Source: an uncultured Eubacterium sp. (GTDB lineage: Bacteria; Bacillota; Clostridia; Lachnospirales; Lachnospiraceae). From it: a DNA stretch of 42,698 nt. This document shows positions 7,699 to 16,297 of this stretch, in pieces (the stretch's first letter is position 1; every line of letters starts with the position of its first letter). A program made the position numbers and the translations under genes. The notes beneath the pieces were generated by a model. The model did no database searches. It saw only the letters and a list, made by a program, of their open reading frames with translations, and had not been told where the DNA came from. The stretch spans positions 1-42,698 of the forward strand of contig CAJTZX010000036.1 of NCBI GenBank assembly GCA_910584345.1. Direction: 5' to 3'.

Positions 7699-8226
7699 CT
7701 ATGCTGCATAATCAATATTGGCTCCCCTAAGACGTATACCATCTTGTGCTTTTTTATCCTTTTGATACGGATTTGATTCATCCGGATAAGAAATAGCCGT
7801 ACTTGTTGTACCTCCTGATACATACACGGTTCCACACTCCGGACACACTGCCGTATGCAGCGACACATTACAGGACACAACCTTTCCCTGCTCCTGCGCT
7901 GCCTTTTGATATGCATTCGAAACATGCTGCTGTTCATGCGCCATAACGGTAGATGCTGATGCCTTAGGATCTATATGTCCGGGAGCCTTAAATGATACAT
8001 CCGTCTCGTTAGAGCCATCCTTGTATTTTCGCTCTTTACATGTCTGACAATCTGCTGGGGAAGATTTATATCCACCTTTTACTTTATGTGAATCATCTGC
8101 TCCCTGCATTTTTTCATTCTGACTGTCTTGTGTACGGCCGATATCTTCCTGTGTCTGTCTCACCGTCCCCGAACTACCCGCATACATATATGGCTGATAA
8201 GAACCGGAAATTCCTCCTATTGTCAT
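7699..8226 (-). CDS. HExxH-containing putative zinc peptidase
   Basis: 175 residues from an ATG at 8226 with TGGAGG upstream; the 8382 alternative would extend through an AT-rich stretch without support. The N-terminus is low complexity (GGISGSYQPYMYAGSSG) with no signal peptide. The centre has a C-x2-C pair (DCQTCKERKYKDGS), then VMAHEQQHVSNAY containing HEQQH, an HExxH zinc-peptidase signature. Another C-x2-C (VCPECGTVYVSGG) follows. It resembles the SprA-related or 'putative metalloprotease' families that carry HExxH with surrounding Gly/Ser-rich ends. A third zinc ligand is not obvious. Substrate unknown. Confidence 0.6.
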   Translation of the reverse strand: MTIGGISGSYQPYMYAGSSGTVRQTQEDIGRTQDSQNEKMQGADDSHKVKGGYKSSPADCQTCKERKYKDGSNETDVSFKAPGHIDPKASASTVMAHEQQHVSNAYQKAAQEQGKVVSCNVSLHTAVCPECGTVYVSGGTTSTAISYPDESNPYQKDKKAQDGIRLRGANIDYAA

Positions 8227-8310
8227 AAAAAGCACCTCCAAAACCCAATAAAAATATGATATGATATATTTGTACATTATATCACATAATAACAGGATTG
8301 AAACATAATT

Positions 8311-8769
8311 ATGAAAAAATTTTATAATAATAAATTTTGCAAAACCAATACAAACCGGTCTCACCGGACAATAGAAGATCAATTCTTTTTCCTTGGAATG
8401 ATATTTGCTGTCGTGGCAGGCGCTTTTATATTTCTTTCACAGTTCTTACCACTGCAGCTTCGGCTTCCACCATGCTGGTTCCATCTTATCAGTGGTTATT
8501 ACTGTCCCGGGTGTGGGGGCACAAGAGCTCTGCGCGCGCTTCTCCATGGACGTCTGCTGCTATCTGCATGGTATCACCCGTTTGTCCCTTACGCAGCTGT
8601 TATCTATCTTTATTTTATGGCAACACAGACAATCGAACATCTAAGCCATGGCAGATTCCCGATTGGTATGCGTTATCATAACTATATTGTCTGGACAGCG
8701 GTAGCTCTTATTATTGTTAATTTTATCCTAAAAAACCTGCTGCATTATTTTTATGGACTCATACTGTAA
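8311..8769 (+). CDS. DUF2752 family membrane protein
   Basis: 152 residues with three hydrophobic spans. The diagnostic motif YYCPGCGGTRALRALLHG (two Cys in CPGCGGTRA) is the signature of DUF2752. Function unknown; the Cys pair is conserved in the family. It is an isolated plus-strand gene between two leftward genes, overlapping the 3' end of the next gene by 19 bases tail to tail. The start at 8311 has only a weak AGGATTG site. Confidence 0.8.
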   Translation: MKKFYNNKFCKTNTNRSHRTIEDQFFFLGMIFAVVAGAFIFLSQFLPLQLRLPPCWFHLISGYYCPGCGGTRALRALLHGRLLLSAWYHPFVPYAAVIYLYFMATQTIEHLSHGRFPIGMRYHNYIVWTAVALIIVNFILKNLLHYFYGLIL

Positions 8770-9098
8770 GACTCTACCATTTCCATATATACGTTCCAGA
8801 ATTGTTCGATACTGCCGTATTGCATAATTAAAGCCACAAAAGAACTAATCAAAAGCAGGACGGAGAGTACGATAGAAGTAATGCTGACCATGCACGCAGT
8901 TCTCGCGTTCCTTGACATTGTCATTTCACCGCCTTTTGACAGCAGTGCAAATATAATGCCCAAAATCGCGCATAAAAAAGATACATAGATACAACAGATC
9001 GTACACACTGACAAAATGCTTAACGCTATTGCCGCTGTCGTCATTGTCATCGAACGCTTATCTGCCTGCATCGGGTCCTCCAGATTGCCATAATCCAT
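8751..9098 (-). CDS. small two-span membrane protein (DUF4190-like)
   Basis: 115 residues: a short cytoplasmic start, two hydrophobic segments (about 20-55 and 68-92), and an acidic end. The alternation 'AALALSILSVC...SFLCAILGIIFALLSKGGEMTMSRNARTACMVSI' resembles the DUF4190 pattern in small Gram-positive membrane proteins: a helix, G-x-x-x-A-L-x-S-x-G, then a charged loop and a helix. Start 9098 with AGGAGG nine bases upstream. It ends 19 bases inside the convergent DUF2752 gene. Confidence 0.6.
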   Translation of the reverse strand: MDYGNLEDPMQADKRSMTMTTAAIALSILSVCTICCIYVSFLCAILGIIFALLSKGGEMTMSRNARTACMVSITSIVLSVLLLISSFVALIMQYGSIEQFWNVYMEMVESYSMSP

Positions 9099-9180
9099 AA
9101 AAGATACCTCCTAGAATCATAACCTGCACCGTTGATCCCGCACAGGCCATAAATGTAAAATCTAACTACGATCAGTCTAA

Positions 9181-9202
9181 GGAACTGTTCAAAAATAACT
9201 TT
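9181..9202. repeat. dispersed intergenic repeat, copy near 9.2 kb
   Basis: GGAACTGTTCAAAAATAACT is nearly identical to GGAGCTGTTCAGAAATAACT at 37137 (two differences). Its reverse complement resembles AAAGTTATCTGAACTGTTAC at 723. It lies just downstream of the -10 of the leftward promoter of the 8751-9098 gene. Confidence 0.55.
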
Positions 9203-9207
9203 GTACC

Positions 9208-9236
9208 AGTATAACATGAATTTAAAAAAAAAACAA
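9208..9236 (-). promoter_or_regulatory. promoter of the small membrane gene at 8751-9098
   Basis: On the minus strand TTGTTT (9231-9236), a 17-bp T-rich spacer and TATACT (9208-9213). It lies about 110 bases upstream of the start codon. It overlaps nothing on the tex side, so the two genes have separate divergent promoters. Confidence 0.5.
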
Positions 9237-9245
9237 TGTTGGCAG

Positions 9246-9274
9246 TTTACAGTATATATACTTTTACGTATAAT
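9246..9274 (+). promoter_or_regulatory. promoter of tex
   Basis: TTTACA (9246-9251), a 17-bp spacer and TATAAT (9269-9274). Transcription would begin near 9281, giving tex a leader of about 118 nt containing two hairpins. Confidence 0.65.
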
Positions 9275-9288
9275 AGTTATTGGTCAAC

Positions 9289-9344
9289 AGCCTTGCATCA
9301 CAGACAAGGCTATTGGTACAGACAGTAACTCTCCGAGATTACTG
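9289..9344 (+). promoter_or_regulatory. structured tex leader with terminator-like hairpin
   Basis: Two successive hairpins. AGCCTTG (9289-9295) pairs with CAAGGCT (9305-9311). CAGTAA plus TCT (9323-9332) pairs with AGA plus TTACTG (9337-9344), and this is followed at once by TTTTAAAAA. The second looks like an intrinsic terminator or attenuator between the promoter and tex. A short ORF with its own ribosome site follows at 9370. Confidence 0.45.
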
Positions 9345-9369
9345 TTTTAAAAATACTATAGAAAGGCGC

Positions 9370-9411
9370 ATGAAATCATGCGGAATTATAAATAATCCAT
9401 GGATATTATAA
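9370..9411 (+). CDS. possible 13-residue leader peptide overlapping the tex start
   Basis: AGAAAGG lies directly before ATG at 9370. The frame reads MKSCGIINNPWIL and stops at TAA 9409-9411, overlapping the first codons of tex (9399) in another frame. The tex ATG itself has no ribosome site nearby, so translation of this peptide could feed ribosomes to tex. No family evidence; inferred only from the arrangement of ribosome site and start. Confidence 0.3.
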   Translation: MKSCGIINNPWIL

Positions 9412-11543
9412 AAACTCTTGCACAGGAACTTCAAATCAAATCCGGACAGGCTGAGGCTGCTGTAAAACTAATCGATGAAGGGAATACTATTCCATTTATC
9501 GCACGTTATCGCAAAGAAGCAACCGGCTCTTTGAACGACGAAGTACTGCGACAGCTTTCGGAACGTCTGAATTATTTGCGTAATTTAGAAGAGAAAAAGC
9601 AGCAGGTAATTGCAAGTATCGAAGAACAGGGAAAACTGACTGAAGAACTGAAATCCCAAATCGAAGCGGCACAAACGCTTGTCGTCGTGGACGACCTTTA
9701 CCGCCCGTACCGTCCAAAGCGTAGAACCCGCGCCACAGTAGCAAAAGAAAAAGGCCTGGAGCCTTTGGCCAGTCTCATAAGGCTCCAGCTCACAAAGAAG
9801 ACGCTGGAAGAAGAAGCACAGGCTTTTTTGGATGCCGAAAAAGATGTAAACACTGTTGAAGATGCCCTGAACGGCGCATCTGACATTATCGCCGAAGCAA
9901 TTTCCGACGAAGCTGACTACCGCATTCGAATACGTGATATGACCACCAAAAACGGAATGATCTTATCGAGTGCAAAAGATGCTGAAACTGCATCGGTCTA
10001 TGAAATGTACTATACATTTTCAGAAGGGATCTCTAAAATCGCCGGACATCGAATACTCGCACTGAACCGTGGGGAAGCGGAAAAATTTCTGACCGTAAAA
10101 ATTGAAGCTCCGCAGGAGGATATTCTTCGTTATCTGGAAAAACAGGTGATTACAAAAAATAATCCTAATACGACGCCTTTTTTGCAGACAGCTATCGCAG
10201 ACAGTTACCAACGCCTGATCGCACCAGCGATTGAACGGGAAATTCGCAGCAGTCTGACAGAACATGCAGAAGATGGCGCCATTCGTGTATTTGGCAAAAA
10301 CCTGGAGCAGCTTTTAATGCAGCCTCCGATTGTAGATCAGGTTGTACTCGGCTGGGATCCTGCTTTTCGTACCGGATGTAAAATATCCGTTGTCGACCCG
10401 ACCGGAAAAGTACTTGATACTACTGTTATCTATCCAACAGCGCCGCAAAATAAGGTCGAAGAGTCCAAGTCCACACTTAAAAAACTAATTGATAAATACA
10501 ATGTTACTTTAATTTCCCTTGGAAACGGAACTGCATCAAGGGAATCAGAAATTGTTATTGTAGATTTATTAAAGGAGCTAAACCGCCCGATCCAATATGT
10601 CATCGTCAACGAAGCAGGCGCTTCGGTATATTCGGCCAGTAAACTTGCGACAGAAGAATTTCCAAACTTCGATGTAGGGCAGCGCAGCGCAGTATCTATG
10701 GCCAGACGTCTGCAAGACCCATTGGCTGAACTAGTAAAAATCGATCCCAAATCGATAGGTGTCGGACAGTACCAGCATGATATGAACCAGAAAAAACTGA
10801 GCGAAGCACTATCTGGTGTTGTAGAAGACTGTGTGAATAAAGTTGGCGTCGATTTAAACACTGCATCTGCTTCCTTGCTGGAATATATTTCCGGAATCAG
10901 TAAGGCCGTTGCAAAAAACATTGTAGCTTACCGGGAAGAAAACGGACGTTTTACATCTCGTTCGCAGCTTTTAAAAGTAGCTAAGCTCGGGCCAAAAGCT
11001 TATGAACAATGTGCAGGCTTTACACGCATTATCAATGGTAAAAATCCACTTGACACAACTGCTGTCCATCCAGAAAGTTATGATGCCGCAAAAAAACTGC
11101 TGGCAAAGCTCGGATATGAACTGCAGGATATTACAACCGGCAGTCTCAAAGGAATATCGAAAAAAATTACCGATTATAAAAAGCTGGCTGAAGAACTTGG
11201 CGTTGGTGAAATCACGCTGCAGGATATCGTAAAAGAACTGGAAAAACCGGCAAGAGACCCACGCGAGGATATGCCAAAGCCTATTTTAAGAAGCGATGTA
11301 TTAGAAATGAAAGATCTCACAGAAGGTATGATATTAAAAGGTACCGTACGCAATGTGATAGATTTTGGGGTGTTTGTCGATATCGGTGTGCATCAAGACG
11401 GCCTTGTACATATTTCTCAGATATGCGACCGCTTTATCAAGCATCCGCTGGAAGCAGTCAGCGTCGGAGATATTGTTGATGTAAAAGTTTTAAGCGTTGA
11501 TATTGCAAAAAAACGGATTCAGCTTACGATGAAGGGTATTTAA
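9399..11543 (+). CDS. tex: S1 RNA-binding transcriptional accessory protein Tex
   Basis: 714 residues, the normal Tex length. It starts MDIIKTLAQELQIK with the invariant NTIPFIARYRKEATG. Then come a helical N-terminal domain, the YqgF-like domain around 315-440 (DPAFRTGCKISVVD and 'LGNGTASRE'), helix-hairpin-helix repeats around 480-560 (SISGISKAVAKNIVAYREENG and 'VAKLGPKAYEQCAGF'), and a C-terminal S1 domain near 640-714 (GMILKGTVRNVIDFGVFVD and GLVHISQ). Tex is a nucleic-acid-binding factor linked to transcription and RNA metabolism. Start chosen by homology; the nearest ribosome site is about 33 bases upstream. Confidence 0.97.
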   Translation: MDIIKTLAQELQIKSGQAEAAVKLIDEGNTIPFIARYRKEATGSLNDEVLRQLSERLNYLRNLEEKKQQVIASIEEQGKLTEELKSQIEAAQTLVVVDDLYRPYRPKRRTRATVAKEKGLEPLASLIRLQLTKKTLEEEAQAFLDAEKDVNTVEDALNGASDIIAEAISDEADYRIRIRDMTTKNGMILSSAKDAETASVYEMYYTFSEGISKIAGHRILALNRGEAEKFLTVKIEAPQEDILRYLEKQVITKNNPNTTPFLQTAIADSYQRLIAPAIEREIRSSLTEHAEDGAIRVFGKNLEQLLMQPPIVDQVVLGWDPAFRTGCKISVVDPTGKVLDTTVIYPTAPQNKVEESKSTLKKLIDKYNVTLISLGNGTASRESEIVIVDLLKELNRPIQYVIVNEAGASVYSASKLATEEFPNFDVGQRSAVSMARRLQDPLAELVKIDPKSIGVGQYQHDMNQKKLSEALSGVVEDCVNKVGVDLNTASASLLEYISGISKAVAKNIVAYREENGRFTSRSQLLKVAKLGPKAYEQCAGFTRIINGKNPLDTTAVHPESYDAAKKLLAKLGYELQDITTGSLKGISKKITDYKKLAEELGVGEITLQDIVKELEKPARDPREDMPKPILRSDVLEMKDLTEGMILKGTVRNVIDFGVFVDIGVHQDGLVHISQICDRFIKHPLEAVSVGDIVDVKVLSVDIAKKRIQLTMKGI

Positions 11544-11560
11544 AGCAAAACATACAAAAA

Positions 11561-11605
11561 GAGGTTATTGAAAATTTTTCTATCATTTTCAATAGCCTCC
11601 TTTTT
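11561..11605. terminator. bidirectional intrinsic terminator between tex and hom
   Basis: GAGGTTATTGAAAA (11561-11574) pairs with TTTTCAATAGCCTC (11586-11599) with one G-T wobble. T-rich tracts flank both sides (CTTTTTC on plus, CTTTTTG on minus). It serves both convergent genes. Confidence 0.85.
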
Positions 11606-11649
11606 CATATGTTGTAAAAACCATTCCGTCTGAAAAAATTTCACTGTTA

Positions 11650-12852
11650 TTAATGAAAACGAATCATCTGTATCACAGAGCCCAGCTGCGCCGCTTTCTT
11701 TTCGTAATCTTCCTCTTTCATTTCAGAAGTTACAAATCCGATTTCTCCCGCTGCTTCCGGCACATTTATGTACTGGACGGTATCAAAAATGCGCTCTATT
11801 TCCGGCTTTTCTGCATTCGTACGTACGAAAAACCTTGTAGATTGCTGTCTATAATCAGCAATTTCCAATTTTTCAGGACGCCACTCCAGTTCAATATGCT
11901 TTCCAATATGTTTGGCCAGCTCCACAACGTCTGCAACTACCGCACTGGCTGTTGGCAAGCTGCCTGCACCACTGCCATAAAACATCGCATCACCCAGCAT
12001 ATTCCCTCTTACGAATACCGCATTGAATACACCATTGACCGTATACAAAGGATGCTCTTTCGGAAGCAGAAACGGAGCAACCATTACCGTATAAGTATCT
12101 GCCACCTGTCGGCTCGTTGCCAGCAGTTTAATCACACGATCCATCTTTTTGGCGTATAAAATATCTGTTGCCGTGATGCTGCTGATGCCTTCGGTATAAA
12201 CATCTTCAAAATCAACCTGCTGTCCGGCTATTAAGGATGTCAGAATTGCAATTTTCCGGCCGGCATCATGACCTTCGATATCTGCTGTGGGATCTTTTTC
12301 CGCATATCCTTTTTCCTGCGCTTCTTTTAAAACTTCCTCAAAGTCGCAGCCTTCCTCCGCCATTTTGGTCATCATATAATTTGTCGTACCATTTACAATA
12401 CCACTGATCTCTTCGATACGGTCGGCCGTCAGGCAGGAATTTAAAGCACGAATAATCGGAATACCGCCGCCCACGCTTGCTTCAAACATAAAATTAACAT
12501 TTTTATTTTTTGCCGCAGCAATTAAATCCGCTCCATGAGCAGCCACCAATGCCTTATTCGAAGTTGTCACACTCTTGCCCGCTTCCAGCATTGCTTTGAC
12601 AAATGTATAAGCAGGTTCTACACCTCCCATACTCTCTACTACAATGGCAACCTCCGGATCCTCTGCAATTGTTTTGTAATCGTGTACTACCCTGCTCTGC
12701 ATAGGATCTCCCTCAAAATCCCGCAAATCAAGAATATATTTCACTTCTATGCCTTCACCGATTTTCCTGCATATACTGTCCTGATTTGTTTCAATTACCT
12801 GAACTACTCCCGAACCGATCGTTCCATAGCCCATTACTGCAATTTTTATCAT
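11650..12852 (-). CDS. hom: homoserine dehydrogenase
   Basis: NAD(P)-dependent reduction of aspartate semialdehyde to homoserine, the branch to threonine and methionine. The Rossmann motif GYGTIGSGVVQVI is at the N-terminus, followed by TSNKALVAAHG, GGGIPIIRALN, NGTTNYMMTKM and EGHDAGRKIAIL, which hold the catalytic Asp and Lys region. 400 residues. The C-terminal segment 'TRFFVRTNAEKPEIERIFD...IGFVTSEMKEEDYEKKAAQL' is a short ACT-like regulatory part, smaller than in 430-residue homologues. Start 12852, AAGGGAG upstream. Directly after prfB on the same strand (19 bases). Confidence 0.95.
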   Translation of the reverse strand: MIKIAVMGYGTIGSGVVQVIETNQDSICRKIGEGIEVKYILDLRDFEGDPMQSRVVHDYKTIAEDPEVAIVVESMGGVEPAYTFVKAMLEAGKSVTTSNKALVAAHGADLIAAAKNKNVNFMFEASVGGGIPIIRALNSCLTADRIEEISGIVNGTTNYMMTKMAEEGCDFEEVLKEAQEKGYAEKDPTADIEGHDAGRKIAILTSLIAGQQVDFEDVYTEGISSITATDILYAKKMDRVIKLLATSRQVADTYTVMVAPFLLPKEHPLYTVNGVFNAVFVRGNMLGDAMFYGSGAGSLPTASAVVADVVELAKHIGKHIELEWRPEKLEIADYRQQSTRFFVRTNAEKPEIERIFDTVQYINVPEAAGEIGFVTSEMKEEDYEKKAAQLGSVIQMIRFH

Positions 12853-12871
12853 GATCTATCTACTCCCTTAC

Positions 12872-13982
12872 TTATTTTGACAAAGATATCCATTTTAAAT
12901 AAGCGTTAATAAATGGATCTAATTCTCCATCCATAACAGCGCCAACATTACCGCTTTCTGCATTCGTACGGTGATCTTTTACCATCGTATAAGGCTGCAT
13001 CACATAAGACCGAATCTGATTGCCCCATCCGATCTCAGTTACTTCTCCACGGATACCTGCCTCTTTTTGCGCCTGTTCTTCTTGTTTTAACAAATACAGC
13101 TTAGACTTTAACATCTGCATCGCTTTATCCTTGTTCATATGCTGCGAACGCTCATTCTGACAGGTAACGACAATACCTGTCGGAAAGTGGGTAATACGGA
13201 TTGCAGACGAAGTTTTATTTATATGCTGTCCGCCTGCCCCACTCGAACGATACGTATCGATACGGATATCATCATCTTTGATCTCGATGTCTACATCTTC
13301 TTCAATATCCGGCATCACATCACAAGATACAAACGATGTCTGGCGCTTTCCGGCTGCATTAAAAGGCGATATTCTGACAAGCCGATGCACACCTTTTTCG
13401 GATTTCAGATAACCGTATGCATTTGTCCCGTTTACCTGAAACGTCACAGATTTAATACCGGCTTCGTCTCCTTCATGATAATCCAGCACTTCCAGCTCAA
13501 ATCCTTTGTCTTCCGCCCATCTGGTATACATTCGATACAACATGGATGCCCAGTCGCAGGATTCGGTACCGCCTGCTCCGGCATTCAGGGAAACAATTGC
13601 ATGATCTGCATCATACTCACCAGAGAGTAGCGTTTTAATTCGGATTGCTTCAAATTGTTGTTGATACTCTTGCACCGACTGCTCAATCTCAGGAATCAGC
13701 GATACATCTCCCTCTTCTTCCCCTATTTCAAGCAGTGTTTCAATATCTTCATATTTAGTTTTCAGTTCCGTATACGTCTGCATATCATCTTTCAGACTTT
13801 TTAGCTCTTTCATTTTCTTTTGGGATGCTTCCGCATCATTCCAAAAGTCCGGCGCTTCCATTTCACGCTCTAATTCTTCGACCTTCTTGCTCTTATTAGC
13901 GAGGTCAAAGTGAATCCCTCAGTTCTTGCAATGGTTTTGTAAAAGTATTCAGTGTATATCGATACTGATCAAATTCTACCAT
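12872..13982 (-). CDS. prfB: peptide chain release factor 2 with programmed +1 frameshift
   Basis: Reads UGA and UAA stops in the ribosome. The main frame (12872-13861 and upstream) holds the SPF stop-recognition tripeptide (VRISPFNAAGKR) and the GGQ catalytic loop (SGAGGQHINKTSSA). The first part is encoded in a different frame: an ATG at 13982 starts MVEFDQYRYTLNTFTKPLQ and continues to ELRDSL. It then meets CTTTGAC at 13904-13910, with the SD-like AGGG just upstream on the minus strand. Slipping +1 at CUU UGA continues into DLANKSKKVEELE. This is the classical autoregulatory site: low RF2 favours the shift. Confidence 0.97.
13904..13920 (-). promoter_or_regulatory. RF2 programmed frameshift site
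   Basis: On the minus strand the sequence is GAGGGATTCACTTTGAC. The internal Shine-Dalgarno-like AGGG sits with the classic spacing before the CUU slippery codon, an in-frame UGA (13905-13907) and C. It separates the short N-terminal part from the main RF2 frame. Confidence 0.93.
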
Positions 13983-14060
13983 TCTATCACCAGCTTTCTT
14001 TATATTTTTGCATGTAAAGCATTACTATCATAAAAGAAGTCCTTAGTATCTGTCAAGAGA

Positions 14061-15368
14061 CTAATCAAAATATGTCTCATCCATCTTTTTTAACTCCTTA
14101 ATTGCCCGTTTCACCTGATTATCTTTTGTATAATCATAGGAAGCGCCTGCTTTTATTTTTCCTGTATATTTATATTTCAGTTCTATATCCGGTGCAATTC
14201 CTGTACCATGAATATTTTCTCCCTTTGGTGTAAAATATTTTGCTGTCGTCAGCTTAATCGCACTGTTATCTGCCAATGGACGCACCGTCTGCACAACGCC
14301 TTTACCAAATGTTGTCGTTCCGATCAAAATACCATAATCATAGTCGCGGATGGCTCCTGCAAATATTTCTGAGCAGCTTGCGCTGTTTCCATTGATAAGT
14401 ACTGCCAGCGGCAAATCTAAATAATGTTCTGCATCAGACTTTTCTTCCTGACGATTGCCGTATTTGTCTTCGATATATACAATCAATCCTTCCGGCAATA
14501 TATAATCCATGACTTCCGTTACACTTTCCAGCATTCCGCCCGGATTGTCACGCAGGTCCACAATCAGTTTTTTCATTCCTTCTGCCTGTAACTGCTGAAC
14601 GGTCTGTTTAAAATCTGCACCGGTTGCTTTGCCAAATTCATTGATAACGATTAAGCCAATCGTATCGTCCATCATCATGCCTTCTACCGTCGGAACATCT
14701 ACCTGCGCACGCTTTACTTTGAACTCCTGTTCTTCAAATTCTCCTTCTCTTGTGATAATCAAACGTACTTTGCTGTTTTCTTTTCCCCGAATATGTGTAA
14801 CCAGCTCTGACAGCTCCATGGAACGTGCATCAATCTCTTCCACCATCACTACGGTATCTTCAGCTTTCAATCCTGCCTGCTGTGCAGGCGTACCGTCATA
14901 CACTTTCACGATTTTTACACGCATCGTCTTAGGATCCTGCTGCAAGACCGCTCCAATTCCATTATACTGTGCACTGGCAGAAATCATCATTTCTTCATAT
15001 TCTTCTTCCGTATAATAAGCGGAATAAGGATCTCCGAGACTTGCAAACAACCCTTTATAAAGCCCCTCCGTAAGATCCTCTTCATCTACATTTTCATAAT
15101 AATAAGCCTTTATCAACGCTGTCAAATCATTGATTTTGGCCCGTACCGAGCTATCCACTATATTTGCAGATACCCCTTCATAACTGGCGCTCCCACCCGG
15201 ACTGATACGTCCATGCAGCCAAAATACGGCTGCTGCAGCTAACAGTGCCAATACACAGATCATGAATGCAACGCCTGAAAAAAAACCTTTGGAAAACTGA
15301 TGATCTGATTTAAATACAACTGTATCTGTCTTTCGAAAATCTTCTCTGTCTTCCTGTCCCTGTTCCAT
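14061..15368 (-). CDS. S41 family C-terminal processing peptidase
   Basis: 435 residues. A cytoplasmic acidic start is followed by one transmembrane segment (about 33-52), so the protein is anchored with its active domain outside. A PDZ domain around 130-215 is marked by GIGAVLQQDPKTMRVKIVKV and 'GTPAQQAGLKAEDTVVMV'. The protease domain has DLRDNPGG and GNSASCSEIFAGAI, with the catalytic Ser, then TTFGKGVVQTV with the catalytic Lys. It belongs to the CtpA/CtpB group. Start 15368 (ATG, AGGAA six bases upstream); an in-frame TTG at 15374 is a weaker option. Located directly after ftsX, a common arrangement. Confidence 0.92.
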   Translation of the reverse strand: MEQGQEDREDFRKTDTVVFKSDHQFSKGFFSGVAFMICVLALLAAAAVFWLHGRISPGGSASYEGVSANIVDSSVRAKINDLTALIKAYYYENVDEEDLTEGLYKGLFASLGDPYSAYYTEEEYEEMMISASAQYNGIGAVLQQDPKTMRVKIVKVYDGTPAQQAGLKAEDTVVMVEEIDARSMELSELVTHIRGKENSKVRLIITREGEFEEQEFKVKRAQVDVPTVEGMMMDDTIGLIVINEFGKATGADFKQTVQQLQAEGMKKLIVDLRDNPGGMLESVTEVMDYILPEGLIVYIEDKYGNRQEEKSDAEHYLDLPLAVLINGNSASCSEIFAGAIRDYDYGILIGTTTFGKGVVQTVRPLADNSAIKLTTAKYFTPKGENIHGTGIAPDIELKYKYTGKIKAGASYDYTKDNQVKRAIKELKKMDETYFD

Positions 15369-15388
15369 ATCCAATTCCTTTACTTATA

Positions 15389-16297
15389 CTATACTTTTAA
15401 ATGTTTGCGAATGGTCAGTCCGCTTCCGGCAAAACCGATACCGATACCAAGAATGATTGCAACCGGAGCAAGTGTCTGAAATACCTCTTCTACCGATAAA
15501 AATGTCATCAGATTATTCAAAAAACTGAATTTATCAGCAACAAAATCAATCATTCTCTCATATATACTATATAAAATTATCATAGGCAATATAGATCCTA
15601 CCAGCCCAATCATGATTCCTTCCACGTAAAACGGCGCCTTTACAAAATAATCCGCAGCTCCAATCAATTTCATAATTGCAATCTCTTCTCTGCGGACTGC
15701 AATACCGACCGAAACCGTATTGCTAATCAAAAAAATAGCAACCGCAAACAAGATCGAAATAATGCCCATCGAAACATAGCCTACCAGACGATTAAAGTCA
15801 GCAAGCATATTTGCAAGCGATTCTGACTGTTTCACCTCGCGCACACCGGCAAGCGATTCCAAATATTTCACCAAATCCTGCTGTTCTGACACATCCCGCA
15901 AATATACTTCATAACTTGCAAGCTTCTCCAACGGATTATCTTTTCCATATATCTCAGCTGCTTCTTCATCTCCTTCAAAATAAATCTTTTTAAATTCCTC
16001 CCACGCCTCATCTGCAGAAACGTAGTTTTTATCCAAGACTCCTGGCGCCACCTGGATCGCCTGCCCAATGGCTTTCATCTGTTCTTCTGAAATATCCTCC
16101 TCAAAAAAGACAGTAATCGCCACACCTTCTTCTACGTTTTGTACCATAGATTGAAAATTTGCTACAATCGAATAGAAAATTCCAAACAAAAAAATACATG
16201 CTGTCATCGTTGCAATAGATGCGCTGGAAAACAACTTATTTCTCCATATATTGATAATTCCCTGTTTCAGAGAATAAAAAATCCCGCTAATCTTCAT
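15389..16297 (-). CDS. ftsX: cell division protein FtsX
   Basis: Permease-like partner of FtsE in the membrane complex that controls septal or lateral wall hydrolases. 302 residues: one N-terminal span (about 22-46), an extracellular domain (50-165; SVNFE-like MVQNVEEGVAITVFFEEDISEEQM), then three spans in the C-terminal FtsX domain (SVGIAVRREEIAIMKLIGAADYFVKAPFYVEGIMIGLVG). Normal length. Its start codon overlaps the last codons of ftsE by 11 bases, so translation is coupled. Confidence 0.96.
   Translation of the reverse strand: MKISGIFYSLKQGIINIWRNKLFSSASIATMTACIFLFGIFYSIVANFQSMVQNVEEGVAITVFFEEDISEEQMKAIGQAIQVAPGVLDKNYVSADEAWEEFKKIYFEGDEEAAEIYGKDNPLEKLASYEVYLRDVSEQQDLVKYLESLAGVREVKQSESLANMLADFNRLVGYVSMGIISILFAVAIFLISNTVSVGIAVRREEIAIMKLIGAADYFVKAPFYVEGIMIGLVGSILPMIILYSIYERMIDFVADKFSFLNNLMTFLSVEEVFQTLAPVAIILGIGIGFAGSGLTIRKHLKV

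Noticed and set aside
8337..8681. 114-codon plus-strand frame overlapping the DUF2752 gene
   Set aside because: The other frame carries the CPGCGGTRA signature; this one does not.
15811..16068. Frames inside ftsX on both strands
   Set aside because: Overlap completely the FtsX frame; no ribosome site or similarity.
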